Assembly (NCBI GenBank): GCA_951394405.1
Contig: OX596335.1
Coordinates: 2,852,001 to 2,916,000 of the forward strand
DNA: 64,000 nucleotides
Reading direction: 5' to 3'
Origin: Coprinellus micaceus
Taxonomy: Eukaryota; Basidiomycota; Agaricomycetes; Agaricales; Psathyrellaceae
Positions 33,196-43,851 of this stretch are shown in pieces. The position numbers and the translations under genes are program-made. Numbering within the stretch: the stretch's first letter is position 1; every line of letters starts with the position of its first letter. Under the pieces are notes generated by a model. It saw only the letters and a program-made list of their open reading frames with translations. It made no database searches and had not been told where the DNA came from.

Positions 33196-36100
33196 CTAGA
33201 GATTATCTGGGTTGGAATCATCTGAGGCAGTTGAGGGTTGGGGTGGGGTAGGAGGCAGGGAGGTCAAAGGGGAAGAACTGGCCGTGGACCCCCGATTAAC
33301 GAAAGGCGAATAATGTGAGAACCTTGTCGATGGACCCACACCCGAAATCAAGGACCCTCGGCTCGAAATAGCGTCAATGTTGACAACTGTGGACTGATTG
33401 GGATCTAACAGCATCTCTTCTTCATCCATCTCCCCATCCTCCTGTTCAAGTTGTCTGCCCTTACCTTTGTTCGGCCCACCCTCTGATGCACCCCGAGAAC
33501 GAGTGTCCACGGGTCGGTTCGGACGACTCCATCCGCTGACGGATTGAGGTTCAGCTGAGTTTTGAGCAGTCGTCGGCGCAAGATCGGGATTGAAGGCCAG
33601 ATCTTCGTCTCGGAGGGGGGCTTGAAGCGATGCAAGTAACCCACCTGGGACGGGGGAAACGCCTGGTAGAATTGGTGACATACGTCCGGGAGAGTGCTCG
33701 CCATCACCTGTCGCGTCGCCTGTCGTGGGACCAAACATGGCAGAATTTCCACCGAACCCGTCAAGGGACACCCCGCTCTGGGCATTCACGGGCCCTGCCC
33801 AAAAGACTTCTCGATCTACTTGCTCCTCAGGTCCCGTGGGCAACTGGAGGTTTCCACCCATTCCGTAACCCCCGAGGTTCTGTCCCGGGTGCTGACCCAT
33901 TCCGACGACGAAGCCTCCTTGATGACGACTTTGCCCGGACAGCGTAGCGCCCATACCTTGGTATGCCCCATGCTGTGCCATTCCCGGTATTCCTGGTCCA
34001 TCGCGAGGACTATTCCAAGCCCACTGCGACGACACGAACCTCCTAAAGCTATCGAGCTGAGCATCAATGTCTTGGCGGATGGAGAAGAGCTGTGTCTGCG
34101 TCTCCTGGCGCGCGTGTACCCCTTCCGCCTTGATCCCAAACATAATTGTGCGCAGGGCATTGTTGAGGCTCATCGCGTTGATATCCACTGCCGATTTCAC
34201 ATGGCGGTGATCAGTCTCGATGTGGTCTAGGCGACGACCAATGTCGCTGCACTGGGCTTGAATGTTGGCGAACATAGTTCCGATTTGCCCACCGGTAGCG
34301 TTGTCGCGGTTAGTCTTCAGGCCTTCCATGGCGTCAACGATTACTGAAACTGCCCTCTCAATCCGTTCGAGTCGCTCTGCCAAGCCTTGTCCTTGTGTTT
34401 GGCCAACCTCCACGAGTGCTCTGATCTCCCCGATGGATTCTCGGACATCCCCCGCTTCCTTGACGTCTCCCTCCGCCCTTTCCAACCTGTCCTCAAACGC
34501 CTTCTTGTCCTTGGAGAGCTCGTCCGTTTTCTTCATCACCGCTTGGGCCGAGGCCTCGGCCTTGCTCACTCTCGCCTCAACTGAGTCCACCCTCCCATCA
34601 ATGTCCTGATCCCGAAGACGCGCCTCCTCTTGCATCGTCCGAACGCTCTCGTCCGAATCTCTCTCGGCCTTGTTAACCTTGTCTTCGAGCGCTCGTACAC
34701 GTGCGGTATCGCCCCTGTTGCTTTCGACCTTCTGTATGCGCTGGAGGAGTTCCGCTTTCGTAGTCTCAGCTTCCTGCGCCAGCTGGGCGATATGGTCGAT
34801 CGACTTGTTGTGCTTCTCGCCGAAGTCGACGATATCTCCATCGTGTGCGTCTGTTACGGCGTCCAATTTCCTCAGGGCCTCGCGATCGCTCTGGTACCAT
34901 CTCAGCTCGCGTATAACAGTGGAAGTTCGAGCCTCGACGTCTGCCAAACGGTGTTCGAACATATGCTGGCGTTCCCTTACGCATGCCAAGGTCTGTCGAG
35001 TAGTATCCGGGGCGAGCTCAACTTCGTTGCTGGGGGCGACTATCTTCGACCGGGGTTTCAGAACTTGAGGTCCAAGGGGTCCGTCGCCAACTAGCACCTG
35101 CCCCATTTTCCGTCCATCCAAAGCGTAAATCGTCAGTGGAACGGGGATCCCAGGGGTGTGAATGCCTTACATTTTTGTTAGTATTGACGGGTGTCTCAAT
35201 GTTGACTGAGGTCCCGCGCTCACCCAGGTCTTCTGCTGTGGCCAACGCTTTGTTCTTGGACAGTCCCTTTCTTTCTCTGGAGTCGGCGCCTCTGGGCTTG
35301 GGGGCCACGTTGGGTTGAACGCGTTTCTCTGGGGGCGCTTTGTCTGACGCGTTCTCGCCTATAGGAGTGTCGACGTGGGAGGTGGTCTTGGTCGTGGGTT
35401 TTCCAACGTCGCGAGGAGGTCCCGCCATGCTGGTGGGATTCGCCGTCTTCGCACTGCTTCTGACACCCTTGGCGTACGAGCACTTGAGCTTCGATGGCTT
35501 GCACCTTTGGCAGGCATTACCAAACCTGATGTAGACGCAGTCCCTCTTGTTTTCTGCAAGACACCTATCGCAAGCGGGGTCATATCGGCCTAGCTTATCC
35601 GGGTCCTGCTTGGTGCGCTTCGAGGGGCCCGAGTCGGGATGATTGTCCTCTTCGCCCGTTGTGTCGACGGTCGCCGGCGATTTGCGTTTTTTGGTCTTCT
35701 TCGACGCCTTGGGAACAGGCTTGGGCTTCTCCTCGGTGGTGTCTACATTCTGGACCTTGCGAGGTTTGGGCGGATCTCCCATATACTCGCTACCATCGCT
35801 CCCACTCTCCTCCACCCATTCGTCATCCCTCGCCATTCCCCGTTTGAGCGGGTCTCCTCCGTTCCCTTCGCTAGCGGGTCGCGGGATTCTCGGCACCTCT
35901 CCCTGTTTCGCTTTCGCTCTGTGGGTCTCAGCGCCTCGCTCTTTTTGCTCTCCTTGAGGTTCGTCTATTTCCTGCGAGCGTTTGCTGGTGGGGAGCGTGT
36001 CCCCCATGGCTTCACGAAACGTAATGAGATCCAGCGGTTCCTTGCGCTTGTTAAGATACGGGATGCTTCCCCCATAGTTGAACCAGGCCTTGACGCGAGG

Positions 36101-36377
36101 GGTCCGCTCCTTGGCGAAGTCCGTGCTGAACATCTTCGCATGTTTACCGATGCGGATCTGGGGATTGGTGAGACGCGTTCCGGGAAGGGGGGATAACACG
36201 TACTGAAATGCTGCAGAGGATACCTCTCGCCTCCAGAAGGTTGTCCTCGTCCGTCCAGCTGGACGATTGATTAAGGAACTCGTCGAGGAAACGGAATAGC
36301 TGGCGAACGTCCTCGGACGACTCTGCGACCTTCTTGGTGAGTTTGGCACCTTTCAGTCGAAGCTCTGGGTCAATCAT
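33196..36377 (-). CDS. Zn2Cys6-like, long coiled-coil KDZ-linked protein
   Basis: The main exons are 35171 to about 36,210 and 33196-35097, joined by a 73-nt GTAAGG...GGGCAG intron (35098-35170). A first exon from the ATG at 36377 codes 50-odd helical residues in another frame. No normal intron reconnects it near 36,210-36,230, so there is either an unseen intron or a 1-nt indel. The first half is basic and disordered, with a cysteine cluster C-x2-C-x7-C-x8-C-x2-C-x6-C (CDRC...C...CQRC...C), close to the fungal Zn2Cys6 DNA-binding motif. Then come about 320 residues of heptad-rich coiled coil and a Gly/Pro/Ser-rich tail. Probably a dimeric DNA-binding or scaffold protein. Function inferred. 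Confidence 0.62.
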
Positions 36378-36541
36378 AGTGGACTTTGGCTCGGAGGGAG
36401 GAATACCGAGTCAACCAATGCGGCTCAGGATATAGTACCCGGCCGTGGCCCACAAAATCGATCGTAGCGAGAGCTCAATATTTGGCTTGGCGCCATTATG
36501 TTTCCAAAAATAGTAACTGGTGCACCTTGACCCCTCCCATC

Positions 36542-39034
36542 ATGGCGTCTAAAGGTCGCAAACCTGACCCGGAAGCAGGAAAGCGCATCCCAGGATCTGA
36601 ATGTAAGCGTCGCTTTTCCTCTGGAGTTCTGAGATGCATTACCTTTGACAAGATCCAGTCAGCCTGAAAACAGCAAGCCTCCAGAGATCAAGCGGGCCCC
36701 AACCCAGAGAAAAAATGCCATCAGCTCTAGAAGGTTGGATAGGGAAATCATATTCAGATGCACCTCGAAGGGTCGTCGAGGCAGTAAAGACTATGACCTC
36801 TCTTTCCGAGGACGCCCTACAAGACTTGCTGCCAGGTCTCAAGACGATTTCGCAAGTTGCCAAATTCGCCCTACCCCCCCAAATGCGCAAAGGCATTGTC
36901 TTCAAGGCCGAAAGTCGCTTCAGCCTTGCTCGGCCGAACATCTCACTCGCTCAGCTTTTGAGCCGAGACAGCTTGAAGATTCCTAACAATTCAGTGATTG
37001 AAGACTTTGATGATTGTGTCGGCCAGGCTGTTCTCGATCGCAGGCTCTCCGTCGAGCTATGGGGGTTTGAAGGGGATAGAGTGTACGCACCATTAACTGT
37101 GGTCGAGCTGTGGAAGTACCTTGCAAGGGCGGTCGCCGCGAAAGTCGCTTGGAAGCCAGCAATCAACTGGTTCAACTCCATTGTCGCGAATATCGACCTC
37201 GAGCTCAAGAACCGTGTTACGAACGTTCTGGAATGCTCGCCGTGGTATGGTTCCATCCGAGGAGTCCACGACTCCATGACCATCACCAAGGCCGCTGGGT
37301 TTCTTGGCAACATGGATCTCAACACGTCGCACATCAACGCCATGCTCTTGCAATTGCAAAAGTGTGTCGGAGATGATGTGCTGGTCGGGTCTGCGGCCTT
37401 CGGGGAGTCCGTCCGGAACCTCCCTTTGAATTACCCAGCAAGTGCCCAATTCGAAATTAAGCGCCTTGGTACGTTCACACCATTTCGTCCACGAATGGCA
37501 CAGTAACTTACTATGAACAGGAGGGCTCGTAAAGGACAACCCCACGAAGTATCAGATCGTCACCGTCGTCCACTTGCCCTACGATCATTGGGCGGCTTTA
37601 TCTATCGATGCACACCAACAAGACGTTGTGATTTCCTATGGCGATTCTCTCGGGTTGACTCCAGAGGACAATCTCATTGATTCTATTCGACGATGGCTGA
37701 ACTACTATTTCCCAGGGCGGCGTTCCACCGTCGAGAATTGGAAACACGGGGTCCAGTTGGATTCGACGTCCTGCGGCATCGTCTCCATTAACACTTTGAA
37801 GCACAACTTGTTTGGGGGGCCCATTTGGGTGCAGAGCCAGCGCGAACTATTCCGCCTCCGTGAGTTCTGCGACATATTCGAGGGGGCCTTCCCTAGCCTC
37901 CTCGGGCTTTCTGATACAGTCTCTCCACCAAAAAATTTGGAGGTCGTGGCCCCGGTAGCAGAAGCCTCTGCGAAAGCCGTAACTCCTTCTTTGTCGCCAT
38001 CGGAGCCCGGGTTCTTGAAACCTCATTCCCCGACTTCTCCGAAACAATCGGTACTGCGTGTTGTTCCGTCACCGACATCACCTGTCCAACCACTTCGACC
38101 GCCCCAAGCATCCTCGAACAGAATGTCGACGAAACGCCAAGCCATCGCACCAGGGGATGAGTGTTACCTTGAATCGAAGAGGGCACGGGTGTTAGGACCC
38201 CCAGAGGCATCGTCAGGCGGCGATGGGGGGAACAGAGAGGGAGAGGTGATTTCCGATAGTGAGGGGAGCGGCGTTGAGGAACTGGGCCCTCTGGATATTG
38301 GCGGTGCGTAACACTATCAATACTTGGTTCAAAAGTTGAGATTCCGAGTCCTCCCTCAGATCTGTACGCCGATGAGTCCATGCTGGATTTGCGTGATATG
38401 GAAGGTGTGTTAATGGCTCTTCGGGCATGATCGTATGACGGCCTAACGTTCGGCCGCAGAGAGTCCCACATTCGAATGGCTGACCGCATCCGGGGATGAG
38501 GTCGATTTCCTTCGCTCTGGATCGAAATCTCCAGAAACTACAATGCCCCGTTCTGTGGCGGAGGGGAAAAGGCCAGCCGTGTCTAGGGCTCTCGCCAGTC
38601 CTTTTCAGCCTTCAAGGGGGCCAATTTTGGAGAGGAACAACAGGTTCAACGCACCGGTAGCTCCCTTCTCGGAGGCCGATGGTACTAGGAGCGCCGGCGG
38701 TACTTCTCATCCGATGGGGTCAGGGCCGGTAGACGGGGCTGTTCCGTCTTCGATACATGGCTCTGACGCTGGGGCCTTATTGGGACTAATCCATTCCCTC
38801 GACTGCTTGGAGGTTTCACGGAGGTTGCTGCAGCAGCACCATGCTGACTTGCTTTGGATGAGGGGAAGGGTCCAGAACCACCATCGCGATGTCATTCGAG
38901 TTCGCTACCTTGCCGAAAGGGTCATGCACGCCGCGTCGAGAGGTTTAACGATTCAGGGAAAGGGGGACGAAGTCTTGCGATCCCAGACATGGGAGGTCGA
39001 AGGGGCGGGGGGTAGTGGCGCGGTTAGGGCGTAG
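36542..39034 (+). CDS. Ulp1/C48-type cysteine protease
   Basis: Five exons (36542-36602, 36659-37468, 37521-38303, 38360-38404, 38460-39034) give about 757 residues. A 3'-site shift of six bases at the first intron would add two residues. The catalytic domain covers about 90-420. It shows H312 in DHWAALSID, D331 in YGDSLG, Q368 in GVQLD and C374 in STSCGIVS, the H-D-Q-C arrangement of SUMO/NEDD8-deconjugating Ulp1 proteases. The C-terminal third is Ser/Pro-rich and disordered, with a final Leu/His/Arg-rich helix. In this context it is transposon cargo, and may remove SUMO from chromatin proteins or from element proteins. The intact triad predicts activity. Confidence 0.85.
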
Positions 39035-39183
39035 CGTAGAGGAGGACATATCCCTATACCAGCTGTTCGTGGAATAAATACTCGCCATCGAATGAAACAC
39101 ACGCAATGGGGCCTTGTGCTGAGCTGGAGGCAGTGTTGAAGAGAGATTTATATTTCTCAGGTTCACTGAATGTCAATGCTACT

Positions 39184-39457
39184 ACTCGGACTTGCGCATC
39201 ATTGAGGTTTATGGTGCATCTTCTGGGGGAAGCAAAGGGTGAAACTTCAGACACGTCCGACCATTGATTTTCATAAGGACTTTTAGTCGTGCCCTCTTGG
39301 TGCCCTCGGACGAAATGCGGCGAAGTTGCAAAGACAAGGTCGAGTAGAATACGGGCGAGGGTTTCGTGCTCCGACGAGAACAGAATTGTGAGTGATCATT
39401 CGGACGACGTAAGACGAGGTTTGATTCGAGAACGAAAAGGGTATGATATTGGCCAGG
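39184..39457 (+). repeat. 0.2-kb dispersed repeat, copy 1
   Basis: The stretch from ACTCGGACTTGCGCA to GATATTGGCCAGGGTT recurs at 39893-40096 with about 90% identity. This copy has about 75 extra bases in its middle. It contains several TCGGACGA or CGTCCGA motifs. Confidence 0.85.
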
Positions 39458-39773
39458 GTTGCCACTACAGTTGAATCTCTCACCGAATAACGTCGGGGCG
39501 ACCATTTTCTTTAATCACTATGAGAATTATTCACAACGAGAATATAACCGAGGATGTAAATACTTTTCCATAGCTATAGGGCTGTAGGTGAGATGGAACT
39601 CACATGTTCTCTATCTAAAAATCGAGGCATGTATGTCTCCTTGAGCGCCGATCGGCACCAGATCCAGAGTTTCGCTGCGTTCTCGCTTGGTGCGAACCAG
39701 GGCACAGCGGGTCAGCACCGCAGAACCAAGAAGATCCCGGCTGCCTGGCGCGCCCGGGTCTGCCAAACTACTA

Positions 39774-39883
39774 TCTCATACTGAATAATGCCCTGAAATC
39801 TCTATTCAATTCACTTTTATTCACTTCCGTCATTTTCCCCGTGAAAGGCAGTGGAGAACAGCCAAAGTCGATTCAGTATGAGA
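39774..39883. repeat. 13-bp perfect inverted repeat, 110-nt span
   Basis: TCTCATACTGAAT at 39774-39786 pairs with ATTCAGTATGAGA at 39871-39883. It lies just left of the second copy of the 0.2-kb repeat. The layout suggests a very small MITE or a hairpin at an element end. Confidence 0.6.
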
Positions 39884-39892
39884 AAGTCAACT

Positions 39893-40096
39893 GTACTCGG
39901 ACTTGCGCACCGTTGAGGTTTGGTGTGCATCTTCTAGGGGAAGCAAAAGGGTGAAACTTCAGACACGTCCGACCATTGATTCTCATAAGGACTTTTAGTC
40001 ATGCCCACTTGGTGCCCTCGGACGAAATATGGCTCGGACGACGTAAGACGAGGTTTGATTCGAGAATGAAAAGGGTATGATATTGGCCAGGGTTTG
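39893..40096 (+). repeat. 0.2-kb dispersed repeat, copy 2
   Basis: Direct repeat of 39184-39457, lacking the middle 75 bases. It is followed at about 40108-40155 by a further partial unit (ACAGAATT..GAGTGATC..TCGGACGA..AAGACGA) that also occurs inside copy 1. The repeated TCGGACGA motifs resemble subterminal transposase sites. Confidence 0.8.
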
Positions 40097-41039
40097 GGGC
40101 TTGGGATAACAGAATTTCGAGTGATCCCTCGGACGAAGCAAGACGAAATTTCATGCTAGACAGAACAGGGCAGCGTAGAGTAATGGGGAGAGAGCGTTGC
40201 GTGCATATCCGTGATTATTGAATAAAGGATTCCGCAGCTGGTGTATCAGATGGGACGGCTACGTACCTTGACGAGACTGCCATGGTAGGGAACCCAAAAT
40301 GAAGGTAGGTGACACCGAGGACCTAGGGGGTATGCAAACATTACAGAAGGGCGAGGACTATGATACAACATCTTTCAAAAGATCATCTGCACACCATACA
40401 GTTACCAAGAGCCAATGGCAGAGTGCTCAAGTTCGATAGGAGCTATTGAATTTCCCTGGTACCCGAGCAAGCTAGTTGTTATAACTCGTCGGGGACCGAG
40501 TATCCAAGTCTTGGGTAGGACCAGCTCCAAGGCATGTTTGTGTGCTGACAAGGGTTAACCGGGGTACGGAAATGCGGTTACAACAGTGGGGGAATCGACT
40601 GACCCCACTGTGCACCGCTAGTATGGTAGGTTGCACTGATAAAGGAGCACTATCAACCCAGCAAACAGGACCACTCGGGGACCGAATACCCAACCCACGG
40701 GTCGGGAGTCGGATAGCTGGCCCAGCTGGGTTATGGGGAATGATGAACGGACACAGTCAGCTGAGCCATGAGAGTCGCCGAGCGAGGGGGGCCCAGCGGA
40801 CTCCGCCACGTGGGGAGGCCAGCTGAGCCCCAGTGGTCCATCAATGATTGGGCACATCAAACTCCGTTGGGTCATGTACCATGTGACAGAGTGATGTCGC
40901 CTAGTGTTTTCTTGTCGCTGTGACCTTGCCAGGCCCGCCAGGTCTGATCAGACTATATCAGAGTCAATATCAGACCGACAATGATGATCCCGCTGACGGC
41001 CTCGATCAGGCGTGATCAGACCTCATCAACCTTGATTGG

Positions 41040-41581
41040 ACTTCGTGATGGATCGCCGAACCTGGTTGGTATGGTCAACAACCTTGTCACCACGAATATC
41101 GCGTATGGGCGTGATTTCCTGTACTAATCCTCTTCGTACCTCTCCAGGTCGCTCTTTGCGTCGTCTTCTTGTACAGGATTCTCGGATGGAGTTTTGCATT
41201 TCCCCCAGGCATCCAATCTTCCCTCCGACACGAACTCGGCCCTGATGTGACCGTCATCACCGTCGCTCATCGACTGCACACCATCATGGACGCAGACAAA
41301 ATCGTAGGTCTTTTTGCACGAGTGTTTGATACAAAGAATAGTCGGCTAACTATGCTACAGATGGTTCTTGACGCAGGGGAGATCGTAAGCATTTGTTTCT
41401 TTGAAAGGCAGGTGTCCGAACAAAAGTTGCAGCACTGACGGACACGTGGCATCTGTTCCAATAGGTCGAATTTGACAAGCCGTCCGAGCTGCTGAAGGAT
41501 CCAAAGGGCAAGCTTCGAGCGCTAGTGGATGAGTCGGGAGACAGGGAGCATCTGTTCGGGATGGCGAAATTCCAACAATAG
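41040..41581 (+). pseudogene. relic of an ABCC/MRP-type ABC transporter
   Basis: At about 41,047-41,200 short pieces match the first membrane domain of fungal multidrug-type ABC transporters (MVNNLVTTNIAYGRDFL, then VALCVVFLYRILGWS). They run straight into the end of the second ATPase domain, VTVITVAHRLHTIMDADKI, with its H-loop histidine in AHRL. Two proper introns follow (41305-41360 and 41385-41464), then the closing VLDAGEI and EFDKPSEL segments to TAG at 41579-41581. About 1000 residues between the two parts are missing, including both Walker motifs. It is a deletion relic, not a transporter. It converges on the RRM gene. Confidence 0.8.
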
Positions 41582-41729
41582 GGAGAGCAGCAAGCCCAGG
41601 AGCGGTACATAGCGACAACATATATTACGGCATATACAAAGACTAGCGGGAAAGCACGTAAATTCAGGTAGAAGACCGAAAGCAAGGTTGAGGGGCAGGG
41701 CAACAAGACATAAGAGCGCAGGGTAATGC

Positions 41730-43587
41730 TTAGGGCCGCCTGTACGGAGCAGGTTCGACCTCCCGACCACCAGTACGAGGGGGAGGACCAGGAGGGTAGT
41801 CCCGACGAGGAGCAGGTGGAACGTTGCCAGAATAGCCGTTGGCAGGGTACATGTCGTAGTGAGCAGGAGAGCGAACATTGGCAGGCACAGGGCTGATAGA
41901 ACGGCGGCTAGAGGAGGCTTGCAGTTAGGTAATTGGCCAGTTACTGGGTCTTTGAACGTACCGAGCACGCGCGTAAGGAGGTTCAACGCTGGTACGAGGA
42001 TAGTCTCCAGGAGGGTAACGTGGGGGTGTCAAAGGGCGACCACGATAGTCAGGGTAGTCTCTGTGGTATGGCCGATAAGGATATGGATGTGTGCAGTGTG
42101 GAGGCAAAGACAGACTTGCCTAGGAGGAGGAGCCGCGCGATCATAGTCCCTGGGTGGGGGAGAGCGTCCCCTGCCACCAACCGAGGGTGGCGGGGGATAA
42201 CCTGGTGGATAACGTTCACCAGGAGGGGGGCCACGTCTGTCGTACCTATCATATGCCGCAGCAGGAGGCGGGGGGCCAGAGTACCCGCGGTAGGAGTCCG
42301 GGGGTGGGGGACCATATCGTCCCCTTGCGTAGTCACCTGGAGGGGCTGGTGGAGGTAAAGCACCATATCTGTCCCGTTCGGGAACAGGGGGTGGAGGCCC
42401 ACGCCTGCCATAGTCATCATACTCACGGCCCCTTGCAGGGGGAGCAGGATAGTCGCGATAATCCCGGGGTCCAGGGGAGGGGGGTCGGCGATAGTCACGA
42501 GGCGGCGGTGGAGGGTAGTCATAACGAACATCACGAGCAGGAGGGTAGCGAGGGGGATACTCATCCCTGGGGGGCATACCTCTCGGAGGATAGTCGCGCT
42601 GGGTTCTGTCGAGCGCAGGCCCTTCGTTGTAGTTGCGAGGACGCTGATTATTATTTCCGTGAGATTGGTTTGGGCATTCCCTAGGTAGAGGAAGGATTGA
42701 GCGGATGACATGATGAGGCCGGGAACAAAGCACACCTTGCCCAGTGCCCTTGCTGTCCGCATCTGAAGCAGGCACCGGGCTCGCCTGCATACTTCGCGGT
42801 GCGTCCACCGCCGTGGGAGAGCTCGACGCGAATTTTGTTGCCCATGAAGTAGCCTTCGTGGTACTTTGCAACACTCTCTTCCGCTGCCTCCCGACTTTCA
42901 AATTCCTGATGAAGGTTTCAGACGCGCCTGCTGTTGTAAGCGGGGAACAGGACACACCACGAAGCCGTACCCAACTCTACGCGGTATTGAGTGAGTGTCA
43001 CACTTCTAGGTGGCAAGAACGACGTACTTGAGCTCTATGTTGACGATTTTTCCGATTTTGCCAAAACAATTTTGCAGGTCTTCCTCTCTGGTATTTTCCG
43101 GAAGGCCACCGATATAGACTTTGTTGGGCTGCGCAGTAGACAGAGACATTGTAAACACCCAGTCCAGACAAAGTCACGTAAAGACCAAGCGCAAGCAGGA
43201 GGAGTCATGACACCGGGAGGCGAAGGGTGTAAAACAGAAAGCCGTCAAGTGTGGCGCACCGCGCGACCCGACCTCACAGCAGAGGTGTGTAGGGGAGTGC
43301 TAGAAAGCGAGGGAGATAGGCACCTTGACTTGTTTCTCGCCACGATAGTCCCCCTTGGAGGCGCCATTGGCACTGGTTGCACCAACGCTGGATCCGCGAG
43401 GAGGTGGGAAGTCGCCGTTGCTGTTGTCAGTGTCATGGCTGGGAATGTGCTCGTCGGCGGGCATAGACGCGCCATTTGCAGACGGGCCGTTGCCGTGAGA
43501 GGGTGTACCCATGACCTGGTCGTCTTGGGAGGGCCAGTTGTTCTGCTGCAGGGCAGCGTCGTCGGGCGGGGTGTTGACGGCGGCCAT
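41730..43587 (-). CDS. RRM and zinc-knuckle protein with an RS/PY-rich tail
   Basis: Seven exons (43587-43324, 43128-43028, 42976-42958, 42905-42736, 42680-42120, 42060-41962, 41907-41730) give about 463 residues. The RRM spans about 90-160, with RNP2 VYIGGL (92-97) and RNP1 VGYGFVEF (123-130). RNP1 starts in a 19-nt exon. A CCHC knuckle follows (C174, C177, H182, C187). The rest is an Arg/Tyr/Pro/Gly-rich tail with RDY repeats. The layout resembles SRSF7/RSZ-type splicing factors, though tail repeats are RDYP rather than RS. Likely a nuclear pre-mRNA or mRNP factor. The fifth intron (42061-42119) is GC-AG with donor AG|GCAAGT. The start codon is followed by a polar, Asn/Pro-rich leader of about 85 residues. 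Confidence 0.85.
42061..42119 (-). other. GC-AG intron in the RRM/zinc-knuckle gene
   Basis: The donor CCTAG|GCAAGT is a perfect GC-type site and the acceptor is ACCACAG. Splicing here keeps the RDY-repeat frame on both sides. Confidence 0.75.
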
Positions 43588-43851
43588 TGAGGAGGAGGAT
43601 CAAGTTGTGTCGTGACGTCTGAGAAAATTTGTGCGACGTGTTTCAAACTCCGACCACAAGGTCTGTGCGTTGCTCAACACTTCAGGCCTGGCGTTGGAAA
43701 GAAAACGAGTGGAAGGGTGTATATTCGTACTAGCAGAAGTCCAAAGAGTATGATAAACGGGGCGTGGTATCGAATCAACTACATAAAGTGTCCATTAGAT
43801 CCGTATCGTCAGTGAGGGAGCAAGTCCGAACGGCTGAGCGTCCATATAAAT

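Larger units (their letters stand above)
19221..39034. mobile_element. large KDZ-class transposon with TET/JBP, HMG-like and Ulp1-like cargo
   Basis: Nine densely packed genes surround an intact KDZ transposase. TET/JBP and divergent HMG genes are the established partners of KDZ transposons in basidiomycetes (published comparative genomics by Iyer and colleagues, from memory). I extend the unit to 39,034 because the remaining genes share short intergenic gaps, mixed strands and no resemblance to housekeeping genes. Beyond it lie only repeats and an ABC-transporter relic. The limits are those of the first and last coding exon. Terminal repeats and target-site duplication were not identified, so the outer cargo genes are assigned by inference. 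Confidence 0.65.
39035..41039. other. repeat-rich, gene-free junction zone
   Basis: No gene is seen. It contains two copies of a 0.2-kb repeat, a 13-bp inverted repeat, a pair of imperfect direct repeats sharing CGGGGACCGA (near 40,490 and 40,675) and clustered TGATCAGAC motifs (40,940-41,030). The right end of the KDZ element probably lies here. Confidence 0.45.

Noticed and set aside
16502..41039. Terminal inverted repeats of the KDZ element
   Set aside because: By eye no pair of sequences left of 19.2 kb and right of 39.0 kb matched convincingly; short matches such as CCAGCTGGGTT are probably chance.
42029..42955. Alternative long minus-strand frames over the RRM gene tail
   Set aside because: The spliced seven-exon model uses one frame with RDY repeats; the other frames are shadows of the repeat.
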